Notes: a model not told the origin generated them from the letters alone. 64,000 nt of DNA from Bradyrhizobium sp. CB82 (GCF_029714405.1 NZ_CP121650.1:7755001-7819000), one strand, 5' to 3'; counted from the stretch's first letter, positions 30,136 to 40,109 are shown. Numbers and translations: made by a program.

Positions 30136-31143
30136 ATGCGGGTAGCAGTCGTGTGGAACGAGGAGCCGATCGAGATCAATCTACCCGGTCGGCCTACTCT
30201 GGAAGATCACCGCGCGGCGGTTAAAAGCGTAGTGGCCGCTCTACAAGAGAGTGGCCACGAGACGCTGCTGTGCGGGGGCGATAAAGGAATGCTCGCTACA
30301 CTCGAGCGATTCATGCCACCCGATCCGCAAGCCCGCCCCTCCGGAATGGTCTTCAATATGGCATACGGAAGTAAGGGCGAGTGGCGTTGCAGCCAGGTTC
30401 CGACCCTTCTTGAGATGGCCGGCATTCCGTACACCGGACGGAGTCCGCTCGGGGCTGCGCTGGAGCTCGACAAGGTCATCACCAAGAAGCTCATCCGCGA
30501 TGACGGCGTGCCGACGCCGAACTTTCGGGTGATGCGTTGCGGCACCGAAAGCACCGGTGACCTGCGATTCCCGCTGATAGTGAAGCCACGTCACGGGTTC
30601 AACAGCTTTGGATTACAACTCATAAATGAGCCTAGCGGTCTGAGCCAAGCCGTAGAAACCATCGTCACGCAATATGCGCAGGATGCACTTGTGGAAGAAT
30701 ACATCGAGGGGCGGGAAATCAGCATCTGCCTGCTGGGAAACGAAGAGCTCGAAGTGTTGCCTCCGGTGGAGCACGACTTCGGCAACCGCGAGACTCGTCT
30801 TATCACCTCGGAAGACAAGCATTATATGGCGGTCGCGGGACCACAGAAGATTTGCCCAGCGCGAATCGGGAGTGGGCTTGCGACGATGCTCCGGGATATT
30901 TCGGTTGCGACCTTCCGCGCCTGCCTTGGCCGGGACTTCGCCCGTGTTGACCTCCGGATCGACCGCTCCGGCCAGCCTTTTGTCCTCGAGATCAATTTCA
31001 GCCCGTCACTCTATGATAAGCACTCTTACGTCCGGGCTGCGACGACCGGCGGATACAGCTTCTCAACCTTGGTCAATCACATCCTAGATCTCGCCCACAC
31101 GCGGTATTTCGGAATCGGCATCTCAAGGCAGAACGCGCGCTGA
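30136..31143 (+). CDS. ATP-grasp ligase, D-alanine-D-alanine ligase-like
   Basis: 335 residues; ATG with AGGGAG six bases upstream. Domains: an N-terminal Rossmann-like part (1-95, including GEWRCSQVPTLLEMAGIPYTG), then ATP-grasp with LIVKPRHG (147-154), the adenine-contact segment VEEYIEGREI (177-185), VDLRID (261-266) and the metal-binding EINFSPSLY (275-283). True Ddl enzymes have ExNxxPG at this last motif. Here SPS replaces the P-G, and the omega-loop differs, so the substrate is probably not two D-alanines. The protein should join a carboxylate to an amine through an acyl-phosphate. It lies behind a sigma-54 promoter and before an RpiR regulator; no cell-wall genes are near. Confidence 0.85.
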   Translation: MRVAVVWNEEPIEINLPGRPTLEDHRAAVKSVVAALQESGHETLLCGGDKGMLATLERFMPPDPQARPSGMVFNMAYGSKGEWRCSQVPTLLEMAGIPYTGRSPLGAALELDKVITKKLIRDDGVPTPNFRVMRCGTESTGDLRFPLIVKPRHGFNSFGLQLINEPSGLSQAVETIVTQYAQDALVEEYIEGREISICLLGNEELEVLPPVEHDFGNRETRLITSEDKHYMAVAGPQKICPARIGSGLATMLRDISVATFRACLGRDFARVDLRIDRSGQPFVLEINFSPSLYDKHSYVRAATTGGYSFSTLVNHILDLAHTRYFGIGISRQNAR

Positions 31144-31766
31144 AGCGCGACCGGTGTTCGGCCGTAGGCGGCCGGTGGGCCGTCACTCTGCCGCCCCCGG
31201 GGATTCTCCGATGGCGGCGAAGTGGTGATGCGCCGACGATCGCCAAGGCTTTGATAGAGCCAGTCTCGCAGACTGGGTCGATGATTCCTAGTTGTCTAAA
31301 TTCTTGGATTCCTAGTTGTCTAAATTCTTGCAGCCACTCACATCGCGCGCCCCAGCGAGGCCGGAATTGAGGTCCACTGCGGAGCTATTCTCGGCGCAGG
31401 TGGTCGTCACCTCCAACGGCATCACACATTTGCTTGATCGTGTCACCCCGAGCGCGCCTATCCGCATCCGTGATCTCGCTCAAAATCCCTCTCAAGATGA
31501 ACGAAGCGACCGGCATCGTGGTCCGTCGCAGCGCGGGGATGTCGTCGGCAAGGACACGTGGCACAACTTGGCTCTTCAATTGAGCTTCCGTCGAGAGATG
31601 CCGAGAATCTTCAAGATTTCCAAGCGAATTTCGGTGAGAAGACCATTCGAGAGCACGCAACTTCGAGAAGCGGCAAAATATATCATCGATCCTATCTTCA
31701 TTGTGAGTTCAAGCGAAGATGCGCATTTTGGGCGCTTCTCGGCTCCATCGCGCAAGGTGTATCGCA
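31144..31766. other. Intergenic between ATP-grasp gene and RpiR regulator
   Basis: 623 bases with no convincing gene. A GC-rich dyad at 31150-31180 (CGGCCG...CGGCCG) just after the stop could slow transcription but lacks a T run. A 24-bp tandem repeat is at 31283. Frames at 31316 and 31385 have no family resemblance. Confidence 0.4.
31283..31330. repeat. 24-bp direct tandem repeat, two copies
   Basis: Two perfect, adjacent copies of a 24-base unit beginning GATTCCTAGTTGTC and ending TAAATTCTTG. It is AT-richer than its surroundings and lies upstream of the RpiR gene. Confidence 0.9.
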
Positions 31767-32654
31767 ATGAAATCGCCCGTCACAGGCGTCATTAAGGACA
31801 ACTATCAGCTGATGCCAGGGCAGATGAAGGTCGTCGCACGTTGGCTGCTCGATCATCCGACGGAGGTCGCGTTGCTGTCCATGAGGGAGCAGGCGCGCCG
31901 AGCCGGCGTATCTCCCGCGACGTTCACACGTCTTGCACAGCGACTCGGCTTCGATGGTTTTGATAGGTTGAAGGAGAAATTCGCAGACACCATTAGAGAA
32001 CGGCCAGAAAGCTTCGCTGGGCGTGTAGAGGAGCTGCTGGCACGATGCGAGGCCGAGGGCGATGCCGCCCTCATTGGTGATACGATCGATGCCTTGAATG
32101 GCCATTTGAGCGACCTCGCCAATCCATCCACGATTGCGGCGCTGGCAGCAGCCGCCGATGTTATGGTAGAGGCGCGAAACATTTTTTGTCTCGGCCTCCG
32201 CTCAAGCTTTCCCGCAGCTTATCTGGTACATTATGTCGGCTCAATGCTCGGCTTGCCCACGGTACTGATCGAGGGAGTGGGCGGAACGCCCAATGATGCG
32301 CTCCGGTCTGTCGGTCCAAGAGAGGTTTTACTGGCGGTTACAGTTAGCCCGTACACGCGCTATACAGTTCGTGCTGCCGAGTTCGCGGTTTCACGCGGTG
32401 CAAAACTGGTCGCGTTGACGGATAGTGAACTTTCTCCGATCTGCCAGCTTGCTGCAGTCCTGATTCGCGTTCGGACCGAAACGCCTTCATTTTTCGATAC
32501 CATGACCCCCTCGTTCGCTGCGGCCGAGTGTCTCGTGGAACTCATCGCGGCCAAGCGCGGGAGTCGCGCGCTTGAAGCGTTGGCTGCCAACGAAGCACAT
32601 CTCGTAGCATTCGATAATCATGTCCTGCAGAAGTCGCACAGGCGCGAGCTGTGA
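31767..32654 (+). CDS. MurR/RpiR-family transcriptional regulator
   Basis: 295 residues. Start at 31767 (MKSPVTGVIKDNY), the usual beginning for the family. The N-terminal RpiR helix-turn-helix (about 1-80: PGQMKVVARWLLDHPTEVALLSMREQARRAGVSPATFTRLAQRLGF) is followed by a SIS sugar-phosphate-binding fold (about 115-260: VEARNIFCLGLRSSFPAAYLV, LLAVTVSPYTRYTVRAAEFAVSRGAKLVALTDS). Family members bind phosphosugars or other phosphorylated ligands and usually control neighbouring catabolic genes. The nearest intact gene is the ATP-grasp ligase 620 bases upstream on the same strand. The target is unknown. Confidence 0.88.
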   Translation: MKSPVTGVIKDNYQLMPGQMKVVARWLLDHPTEVALLSMREQARRAGVSPATFTRLAQRLGFDGFDRLKEKFADTIRERPESFAGRVEELLARCEAEGDAALIGDTIDALNGHLSDLANPSTIAALAAAADVMVEARNIFCLGLRSSFPAAYLVHYVGSMLGLPTVLIEGVGGTPNDALRSVGPREVLLAVTVSPYTRYTVRAAEFAVSRGAKLVALTDSELSPICQLAAVLIRVRTETPSFFDTMTPSFAAAECLVELIAAKRGSRALEALAANEAHLVAFDNHVLQKSHRREL

Positions 32655-32834
32655 TCGACAGGGACGGAGCCGCTGGCTCTCATTTTGCTGCGAGGATGGC
32701 ACATCTCAAGGCTTGGCTGTTCGCGTCCTCGCGCCGTGGCGGGCGGTCTTTGCGATGGTGACCGGCAACTCGCTAGTAGGGTCGGATGACTGGCTGTCAC
32801 CAAACTGGTTCGAGACGCCACGTAGCACGAGACG

Positions 32835-33085
32835 GTGAACCTCCGTGCTCTCGTGGAGAACGCCACCAGACGCCGACGTGCTGCGCAAGATGATTAGCTT
32901 TGCAGCACGTCGCCGGTGGGCTGGAACTCGCTGGACTGACCTGTGCGACCTACGGCGAGAAGAGCGCCCACGGCTCATTGGCTCCCGTGACCCGATTGGC
33001 AGACTCGCGGCGCGGTGGAACTGCGCAATTCTCGCCCCACCGCACCGGTGCGTAATCCACCACAAACGCCTCGTCCGCTGGGATG
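32835..33085 (+). pseudogene. IS256-family transposase, N-terminal remnant
   Basis: Across frames: VNLRALVE, TPPDADVLRKMISFAA, then GLTCATYGEKSAHGSLA-like pieces, the usual start of IS256 (Mutator) transposases. Frameshifted twice within 250 bases. Confidence 0.6.
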
Positions 33086-33259
33086 AACCATGAACCGCAA
33101 CCTCCAGATTGATACCAATTTCGATGATATCCATGGCAAGCCTTCTTTGCCTAATCGAGCCTCGCACTTTGCGGCCCAGGCGACTGTTTGGGTTCAATGG
33201 ACTACCGGACGGGGCACCTCTCTCACCCTCGGGCACGTTCTTCTGCGCGCGAGGGAATG

Positions 33260-33730
33260 CCGGCACGGCCAGAACAAGACACCACGTCAGGACTATCGCG
33301 AATTCGGTCTGCATTGCGCAACAAATCGCCGGCGCGCCGGGTCAAGGCGAAGCTGTATGACGACCACAACCTGGCGCGCGATAGAACGAGACGTGGGCAA
33401 TGGACTTCGTCCACGATCAGGGAACGACGACCGGGGCGACCGGTCACAAGCTCGATCCGAGCAGCGAGTTCCTGCCGCGCGATCTTGACGTATCAACGCG
33501 GCGCCGCGCCGGACTTCTCTCGGCCCGGCAACGCGTTCATTGAAGCCTTACGGACGCTTTCGGGCGAATGCCTCCACACTCATTAGTTCCTGTGTCCTTG
33601 CTGACGTCCAGAAAAAGCGGAGACTTGGCGCAAATACCACAACGACGAACGGCCAGAGGGGGCGATTGGCAATCGCCCGCCGGGTTTGCTGCAAATTCAC
33701 GTTTGGCGCAACGAGGCCGCCAACGTGATC
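33260..33730 (+). pseudogene. IS3-family orfB remnant (ISRj-like type)
   Basis: Pieces RNKSPARRVKAKLYDDHN, GSEFLPRDLD, YQRGAAPDFSRPGNAFIEA and, in another frame, ADVQKK...NDERPEGAIGNRPPGLLQIHVWRNEAANVI-like sequence. These are the DDE core and tail of an IS3-family orfB with several frame changes. Same subtype as the remnant at 59440-60120. Confidence 0.65.
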
Positions 33731-33802
33731 AGAGGCGAAACACTCTAGTTCCGAATGGTCCACAATTTCGTCTCGTGCAAACGGCCCGCATTTTGTGGTT
33801 CG

Positions 33803-34099
33803 CTAAGTGAAGGTGCGCAGACGCAGAATGGCCGTGACCTTGCCCCCAAGTTTTATCCAGTCCTGGGTTCGCCCCCGGCTGTTGGATTTGCCCGATTCGG
33901 CGGTAGTAGCGACGGGAGCTGGCGCGGAGCCCTCGGCATAGCGCAGCGCCAGATCCCGGCGCGGATGGCATGTGAAGGCGAACTCAACGGCGTTTTCCAT
34001 CCGAGCCGCGAGTGGTCGTGCATCGTTGTAATCGGCCCGCCAGCATCCGAGCGTGACGCGGGCCTGGGCCAGCGACCTGAACAGCGTCTCGTTCAACAA
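33803..34099 (-). pseudogene. IS3-family orfB, C-terminal remnant (another subtype)
   Basis: LNETLFRSLAQARVTLGCWRADYNDARP at 34097-34010 is the typical end of an IS3 orfB (the LNE...W..YN..RPH region). It is followed by a degenerate tail rich in Ala/Pro/Thr (YAEGSAPAPVATTAE). Truncated upstream by the IS110 at 34199. Confidence 0.6.
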
Positions 34100-34198
34100 T
34101 TCATCCCGCAGCCGGCCGTTGATGGGGAAGACGGCCCCGCTCCCTCGGCGCCGGCGCTATGCTGGCGATATCCGTAGCGCTAACAGGAGCAAATCATC

Positions 34199-35221
34199 AT
34201 GGAAATCGCGGCAATTGGGTTGGATATTTCGAAGCACGTATTTCACGTTCATGCAGTTGATGCCCAAGGGCAGGTGACCGATCGCCAACGCCTCCGGCGC
34301 GGCGAGATAGTCTGCTTCTTCTCCTCGCTGTCGCCCTGCCTGGTTGGGATAGAGGCTTGCGCCACCGCCCATTATTGGGCACGCGAGATTCAGCGGTTTG
34401 GGCATGACGTGAGATTGATACCGCCAGCATATGTGAAGCCCTATGTGCGGCGAGGAGCAAAGAACGACGCCGCTGATGCGGCCGCAATCTGCGAAGCAGT
34501 TACCCGCCCCAACATGAGGTTTGTTCCCATCGAGAGCGTCGAGAACCAGGGTTTCTTGATGCTTCATCGTGCGAGAGGCCTGCTGGTCCGCCAAAGAACC
34601 ATGACGGCTTGCGCTATTCGAGCTCACTTTGCTGAGTTCGGAATCACTGTAGGACAGGGCCGTCAAAGGGTGGATGGTCTAGTGGACTTGTTGGATGACG
34701 AGAAGCTGGCGCTACCTACCACTGCCCGTATGGCACTGGCTGCTCTTGTGAACCAACTGAAAGAGTTGGACCGGCAGGTCGAAGCCATCGAGCGAGAGCT
34801 GGCTCAGATCCATAGTGCAAATCCGATGGCGAAGTTACTTTCCTCTATTCCCGGCATCGGCCCCATAACGGCCACGGCTCTCGCCGCGACCGTGCCGAAC
34901 CCGACCATATTCCGCTCCGGGCGAGAGTTCGCGGCCTGGCTTGGCCTGAAGCCCAAACAGAATTCCACCGGCGGGAAGGACCGGCTCGGCCGGATAACGA
35001 AACAGGGCGATTCCTATCTCAGGCACTTGCTTGTCATCGGAGCACGCAACGTCGTTCGGTATCCAAAGGCCCGGTCCCGGGTTGGAGGTGGCTCAATCGA
35101 AGCTCTGCTTGAACGGCGTCGGCCCATGATCGTTGCTATCGCTGTCGCCAACAAATTGGCTCGGATCATCTGGGCAATGATGACGACCGGTGAATTCTAT
35201 CGGCCTAAGCTCGCGGCCTGA
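34199..35221 (+). CDS. IS110-family (IS1111-like) transposase, intact
   Basis: 340 residues; ATG behind AGGAGCAAATCATC. DEDD domain: AIGLDISKHVFHVH, LVGIEACATAHYWAREI, RRGAKNDAADAAAICEA. Tnp_20 domain: SSIPGIGPITATALAA, FAAWLGLKPKQNSTGGKDRLGRITKQGDSYLRHLLVIGA, full C-terminus IWAMMTTGEFYRPKLAA. No lesions. About 200 bases of non-coding tail follow (to about 35430), inserted in an IS3 remnant. A partial copy is at 44930-45468. Confidence 0.9.
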   Translation: MEIAAIGLDISKHVFHVHAVDAQGQVTDRQRLRRGEIVCFFSSLSPCLVGIEACATAHYWAREIQRFGHDVRLIPPAYVKPYVRRGAKNDAADAAAICEAVTRPNMRFVPIESVENQGFLMLHRARGLLVRQRTMTACAIRAHFAEFGITVGQGRQRVDGLVDLLDDEKLALPTTARMALAALVNQLKELDRQVEAIERELAQIHSANPMAKLLSSIPGIGPITATALAATVPNPTIFRSGREFAAWLGLKPKQNSTGGKDRLGRITKQGDSYLRHLLVIGARNVVRYPKARSRVGGGSIEALLERRRPMIVAIAVANKLARIIWAMMTTGEFYRPKLAA

Positions 35222-35429
35222 GCTGCCGCGAATTCTGGCCACCTTAAGGTGTGAGGGCAGATGACAGCGTGATGGAAACCGGCGGAGCTGGGGATCGAGA
35301 AAGCCCGAAGAGCTTTAAGCGCAACAAGCGCGACCCGTTGATGAGGCCTCGATCCGCGATCTCCATCAGGGCCAGCGGCCATGCTATCGGTCGCAATGAC
35401 AGGCCGTATACATGAACGCACCCGACCGA

Positions 35430-36376
35430 TATCCAGAATGCTGTAAAAACCTCTTGCACCCCTCGATGAAGGCATTCTGGATGGGCTTGCCCGGCACGAT
35501 GTAACGCCATGCGACACGGCTCTGACCGGCCCGTGTCAGGATGGCGTTGCTGGTGAACTCGCTGCCGTTGTCGCTGACTACCATCTTCGGCCTGCCGTGT
35601 TCCATCACCAGCCGGTCCAGCTCCCGCGCCACGCGGGTGCCGGAGAGCGAGGTGTCGGCTACCAGCGCCAGGCACTCGCGGGTGCAATTATCGACCACGG
35701 TGACGATACGGAAGCGGCGGCCATCGGTGAGCTGATCCGATACGAAGTCAAGCGATCAGCGGTCGTTCGGCGCCATCGCCACCGTCATTGGCGCCCGGGT
35801 CCCGATCGCCCGCTTGCGGCCGCCGCGGCGGCGCACCGCAAGCCTCTCTTCCCGCTAGAGCCGGAACAGCTTCTTGTGGTTGATCAGATAGCCTTCCCGC
35901 TTGAGCAGAACGTGGAGGGCCGATAGCCGAAGCGACGGCGCTCCTGGGCGATCGCCCTCATGCGCTGGCGAAGGCCGGGTTCGTCCGCCTGGGGTTGTCT
36001 GGCACCTCATGGACATGCAGCAGCAGCCGATGGCTTTACACGCCCGCCGTTCGCTCATCCTGAAGGCGCCTCGGAGATGCGCGACAGCTTTCCGCTTGGC
36101 TGCGGGCGTCACCATTTCTTTCCCAAAAGGTCCTTCAAGGCGGCGTTGTCCAGCATGGCGTCGGCCAGCAGCCGTTTCAGCCGCGTGTTCTCGTCCTCCA
36201 GCGTCTTCAGCCGCTTCGCCTCCGACACCTCGATCCCACCGAACTTCGCCTTCCACTTGTAAATGCTGGGCGTCGCTGACGCCCTGCTTGCGGCACAGAT
36301 CGGCGACCGACACGCCGGCCTCATGCTCCTTCAAAATCCCGATGATCTCCTCATCCGAAAAGCGGCTGCGCTCCAT
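35430..36376 (-). pseudogene. IS3-family element remnant (orfA and orfB)
   Basis: orfA starts at 36376 (MERSRFSDEEIIGILKEHEAG) and shifts frame near 36275 (SIYKWKAKFGGIEVSEAKRLK on another frame, to LLGKKW). orfB (VTPAAKRKAVAHLRGAFRMSERRA) is frameshifted near 36000 and has stops. Its DDE core reads VVDNCTRECLALVADTSLSG, VVSDNGSEFTSNAIL, YIVPGKPIQNAFIEG and is cut near 35430 by the tail of the IS110 at 34199. Confidence 0.8.
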
Positions 36377-36404
36377 CCTCTGGTCCTTGTGGGCCAGAAC
36401 GAAC

Positions 36405-36600
36405 TTCAAACTGGGTTATGCCCCTGCGGCAAGGTCAGCCGCGTTGTCTCGATCGCGGTGGGAGTTAACGGTCATCGCTGTCGATTCTCGGCATGGACAC
36501 TGCCACGTCCGAGTCCGAGACGTTCTGGTCCGGATTCTTTCGGAAGCTTGCCCGGCGCGGCCTGCGCGCGGCGGGCAAAGATCACCGCGGTCGAGCAACA
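36405..36600 (+). pseudogene. IS256-family transposase, internal remnant
   Basis: In two frames: RVVSIAVGVN and SESETFWSGFFRKLARRGLR, characteristic of the central catalytic region of IS256 transposases. No more of the gene is present. 36600-36800 has no identifiable content. Confidence 0.6.
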
Positions 36601-36804
36601 GATCGGTCTCGAGTGCGGAGTGTGCCGCGACAATCTTAGTTCGGCAGGCTCCCACACCCGGAGGAACGGCGGCGCCATCCACCGAGGACTGCGGTGTCGA
36701 GCCGGAATGGCCGCCACCGCCCCCTTGGTGGTGCCAATGAGGCGGCGGGGCTTTCGTAGTTCACGCGCTCTGAGTCGGTAATCAGCATTGCGTGCCCTTA
36801 GATC

Positions 36805-37899
36805 TCATCCTTCGGGCAAATCGTCCAACCAGCAGGCAGCCTCCACGTGCGGGCGGGAGAAGATCTTTCCGACCTTTCCGAGAGCTTTGTTTTGGTGATA
36901 TCGCATATACACGCGGTCATCGTCCCCAAGATCGAGGATCTCGATCTTCCCTGTGTAATGAGACATAATGTATTTGAATGTTTTTTGGATTCCACTGAGA
37001 CGTTGATTGATTCCGCGGGTAATCTCCAGTCCGCGGCGGAGTGAAACCTGAAAGTGCGATGCGCCCTTCACCGGCCTCGCCTGAAAAAGATAGTAAGGGC
37101 GCACTCCAATTTGGTGACATTTGGCAAAGGTCGCCGCCAGGATCTCGGGATCATCGTTGACTTTCGCGAGAAGCACGGACTGGTTGAGGAATTGGACGCC
37201 CTGTGCACGTAAAGAGCGCACTTTGCGCTCGGCATCGATCGAAATCTCACCAACGTGATCGAAATGTGTGACGATTACTGCAGTCTTACCTGCCTCATGG
37301 ATTCGTTGGAACAAAGCCGGTAGAGCGGAATCCTCAAACCGGTTTGGGGCAAAGGCGATCATTTTTGTGCCGAATCGAATTGATTCTAAATGTCGGATCG
37401 GCAGCAGATAATCAAGAATTCTATTGAGCTTAATGGTGCTGAGCACGAAAGGGTCACCTCCTGATAGCAGCACGTTCGTAATCTCGATATGGCCGCCGAT
37501 ATATCGCGCAACCTGAGCAAAATCGGGTGCAGCTTCATCGGAGTCCTTGCCTACGATACGTTTGCGAAAGCAATAACGGCAATATGAAGCGCAACGATCC
37601 GTCACCAGCAACAACGCGGTCTGAGCGTATTTGTGCTGGAGTCCGGGCATGACCGTGTTGTCGTACTCGCCGCTCGTATCCAGACTGCCGGGACTCTCAA
37701 ACTCCTCGACTGATGGCTCCACAATGCGTTTAAGCTGGTCGTAGTAACTGCCGGTGGTAATCTGTTCGTGGTAAGCTCTTGTGACATGATGCCGCGTGAT
37801 GTTGTTGACTTTCAGTTCATCATTGGTAACCACGAACGTCCCTTCGATGAACTTCATGAATTGTTCTGTAGAATGCAGCGGATTAACTGTGCTTGTCAT
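36805..37899 (-). CDS. KamA-family radical SAM protein, lacking the PLP-lysine motif
   Basis: 364 residues; ATG with AAGGAGCAGCA before it. The radical-SAM cluster motif CxxxCxxC is Cys103, Cys107, Cys110 (CASYCRYC). LLSGGDPFVLS, FDHVGEI, QSVLLAKVNDD and RPYYLFQARPVKGASHF match lysine 2,3-aminomutases. The segment that carries the PLP lysine in KamA (PGGGGK, before the YVLSQS strand) is absent: LSGIQ runs straight into KTFKYIMSHYTGKIEI. The fold and cluster are kept, but ordinary PLP-dependent 2,3-amino migration is unlikely unless another lysine serves. It may make a beta-amino acid or perform other radical chemistry. IS256 debris downstream, no operon partner. Confidence 0.85.
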   Translation of the reverse strand: MTSTVNPLHSTEQFMKFIEGTFVVTNDELKVNNITRHHVTRAYHEQITTGSYYDQLKRIVEPSVEEFESPGSLDTSGEYDNTVMPGLQHKYAQTALLLVTDRCASYCRYCFRKRIVGKDSDEAAPDFAQVARYIGGHIEITNVLLSGGDPFVLSTIKLNRILDYLLPIRHLESIRFGTKMIAFAPNRFEDSALPALFQRIHEAGKTAVIVTHFDHVGEISIDAERKVRSLRAQGVQFLNQSVLLAKVNDDPEILAATFAKCHQIGVRPYYLFQARPVKGASHFQVSLRRGLEITRGINQRLSGIQKTFKYIMSHYTGKIEILDLGDDDRVYMRYHQNKALGKVGKIFSRPHVEAACWLDDLPEG

Positions 37900-39105
37900 T
37901 GCTGCTCCTTGTTATAGCGGACGAGCTGCATTGGTACGGCGATTTACTCACTGATGTTACAGCATCAACAATGGATGGAAACCTACCTACTCTGGCGAGG
38001 AATATTGGCCCCCGGTATTCCAGGAATATTGGCGCGTAGCAAATACAATAGGGCGGCAGAGCGCTCCCGGGCGGTAGTGGAGCCGGTCGGCGCAGCTTGG
38101 GCCAGATGATGTCGTCGGTCCAGTTCGACGAGTTCACCACACGCTGTCGCCCATGATTTCGCTCGAGACGATAAAGATCAAATGCTCTTCGACGCGAACA
38201 TGTGGCGTCGATGTGCGCCATCATGCATGCGCGATTCTGCGGGGTGTACCACGCGCTGTGAGCGAGCGGAGATCAATACCGAAGCTCTGCCGCGAAGCCC
38301 GCGACAGCTGAAGTTATCTATATCATGCAACCATCTCGGAGCATCGCCCCGCTGAGAACGCGAATTGGCGGCACGCAGCGTCTCAAGGGCTCGAACCGAG
38401 ACTTTTGTACAACATTGTACGTATACCTGCTCAAATATCAGCTCTGACGAGCCTAGCCTGCTCACAGTAGCTGAAGACGCACGACGATCAGGGCTGCGTA
38501 GACAGCCGCCGCAATTGTCAGGCCAACCGAGACATCAAAGGAAGCGGCACCAGCCTGTCTTTCGGTCCGCGCAGGCGGCGTAATGCTCCGCACGGCATCA
38601 GTGACAGAGACGCTCGCTCTAATCAAAAGGCTTTGCAGCGAGTCCGCCCCTCGCGTCGGCATCGCGGATCGATTCTCAGAAACACCTCGGCGATGTCAAG
38701 AGAGGCGATCACCGCAAATGACGGGATTGTGATGATTACAATAGCGCCGCGCACCGCGGCGGGGGCCTGCGCTGGCCTGGCTCAACGGATCTATTGCGCA
38801 GGCGGTCAGGCCGAAAACTTGATCAACCTGTACAAGTGCCAAATCGACTCCAGCTGCCGCTGGACATTTGCCAGCTTGGCCCGTCTGGTCCCCCACACCG
38901 CCGCCTATTGGGTCGCGCTCATCGTACACGACAAGTGCACAGAGCGCCGCTCGTCATCTCGATCGCGTCAAACGCGTTCCCCACATGCGCCCCAAATTGC
39001 AAAGAAACCGTGTTACAATCTGCCGACTCTACATGGGACGCAAATGTGCAACTCTTCACGCGTGTACTCATCTCACCCATAAGCGCACGAAACTTTGAAT
39101 TTAGG
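37900..39105. other. 1.2-kb region upstream of the KamA-like gene, no gene called
   Basis: GGAATATTGGC occurs twice (about 38000 and 38022). TTGTACA-N2-TTGTACG at 38405-38421 looks like an operator half-site pair. The minus frame 38662-38462 ends in a hydrophobic stretch (SVGLTIAAAVYAALIVV) but has no recognisable family. No sigma-54 element found here. Confidence 0.4.
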
Positions 39106-39732
39106 AAAGCCGTTGTCCAGCTAGTTCCGCAATGCTTCAAGGAATGTAGATGGAGTGTAGCCAGGACGTTTCGGAATGGTTTCGTGCTGAGCGCGGACGG
39201 CTGGGCACCAAGGGGGATGATCCGTCGGATCGGGAAAGAACTCGGCGAACCAGCCCTTCAGCTTCTGCTTCAAGAGGCGCTTGATCGGCGCGTAGAAAAT
39301 CTCCTCTTCTGCCGGGTTGGAGGAACGCGATATCGCTGTTTTCGGCGCGCACGCCGGCATTCCTCGGGGTCGCCGCCGTCGTCGAATATCATGTTCGGGC
39401 CGCCGCCGTTATTCCAGTCGAACAGCTTATCGGAGTAGTCCTGGGTAGTTCTCGGTGAGCGCCTCGCCCTTCGCGGCGACCACCGGAATGCGCGCACGGC
39501 GATCGCGGCAGCGGCACGGTCCTCCGTCGAATAGACTTACAGGAGATCCAGCCGATGTCTGCGCCGAGCTCAACCAGGGTATCGAACCGCGATCTGAATT
39601 GGCATGTGCAGAGCGGCGATATGCGCGCCCTTGAGCGGCTGCTTCGGACCAAACTCTCGGATTGCCACCAGGCCGAGCATTTCGGCCTCGGCGAGCGAAA
39701 TGTCCTTGACGATTTACTTTGTGAAGCCTGTT
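39106..39732 (-). pseudogene. Adenosylhomocysteinase (ahcY) pseudogene, N-terminal half
   Basis: Read across frames: [93 protein letters not shown]. These are successive blocks of SAH hydrolase, the enzyme that removes S-adenosylhomocysteine, but with stops, frameshifts and a missing GRKELDI-like segment. About 200 of the usual 470 residues remain. SAH hydrolase normally serves methylation; here it cannot function. Confidence 0.8.
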
Positions 39733-40109
39733 AGTTTCTGTTCCTATCGTAGAATGCGGCGCTGCACACATCCGAGATTGCCCGTGCTCTCGTAGAGCGC
39801 ACACAGCGCATTACGCCGCATCAGTACGGCAAATCCGGCGAGGCTCCCCTGTGTCACGCCAAAGTCGTGCCTCGAAGCCCCAACACGCGTGACCGCAATA
39901 GTCGTGCTCGCGATTTTCGTGGACATAGCGACGCACGCCACTGCCTCGCGTCGCAGATCTTGGAAAGCTTCAACGCTATGCATGTAAGGCCCCCCGCTTA
40001 CGAATCAAGCCCGATAGAGAGCGTGTCTTGTACGGCTCAGTCATTAGCGAGCGCCGCTCTTCGGAAAGCAGCGACAACCCTGCTTGGACCCCTGGGCGCT
40101 TCGCAGGCT
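39733..40109. other. Unassigned sequence between ahcY pseudogene and aldolase
   Basis: A minus frame 39983-39744 (MHSVEAFQDLRREAVACVAM...) is open for 79 codons but matches nothing I recognise. No ribosome site of note. Confidence 0.35.

Noticed and set aside
29807..30145. Open frame of 112 codons overlapping the ATP-grasp start by ten bases, just after the sigma-54 promoter
   Set aside because: It has a possible ribosome site, but the translation is rich in Trp, Cys and Arg with no recognisable fold or codon preference; likely leader sequence.
38460..38930. Possible membrane protein gene on the minus strand
   Set aside because: A single hydrophobic stretch in a 66-codon frame, with neighbouring frames broken by stops; no family could be named.
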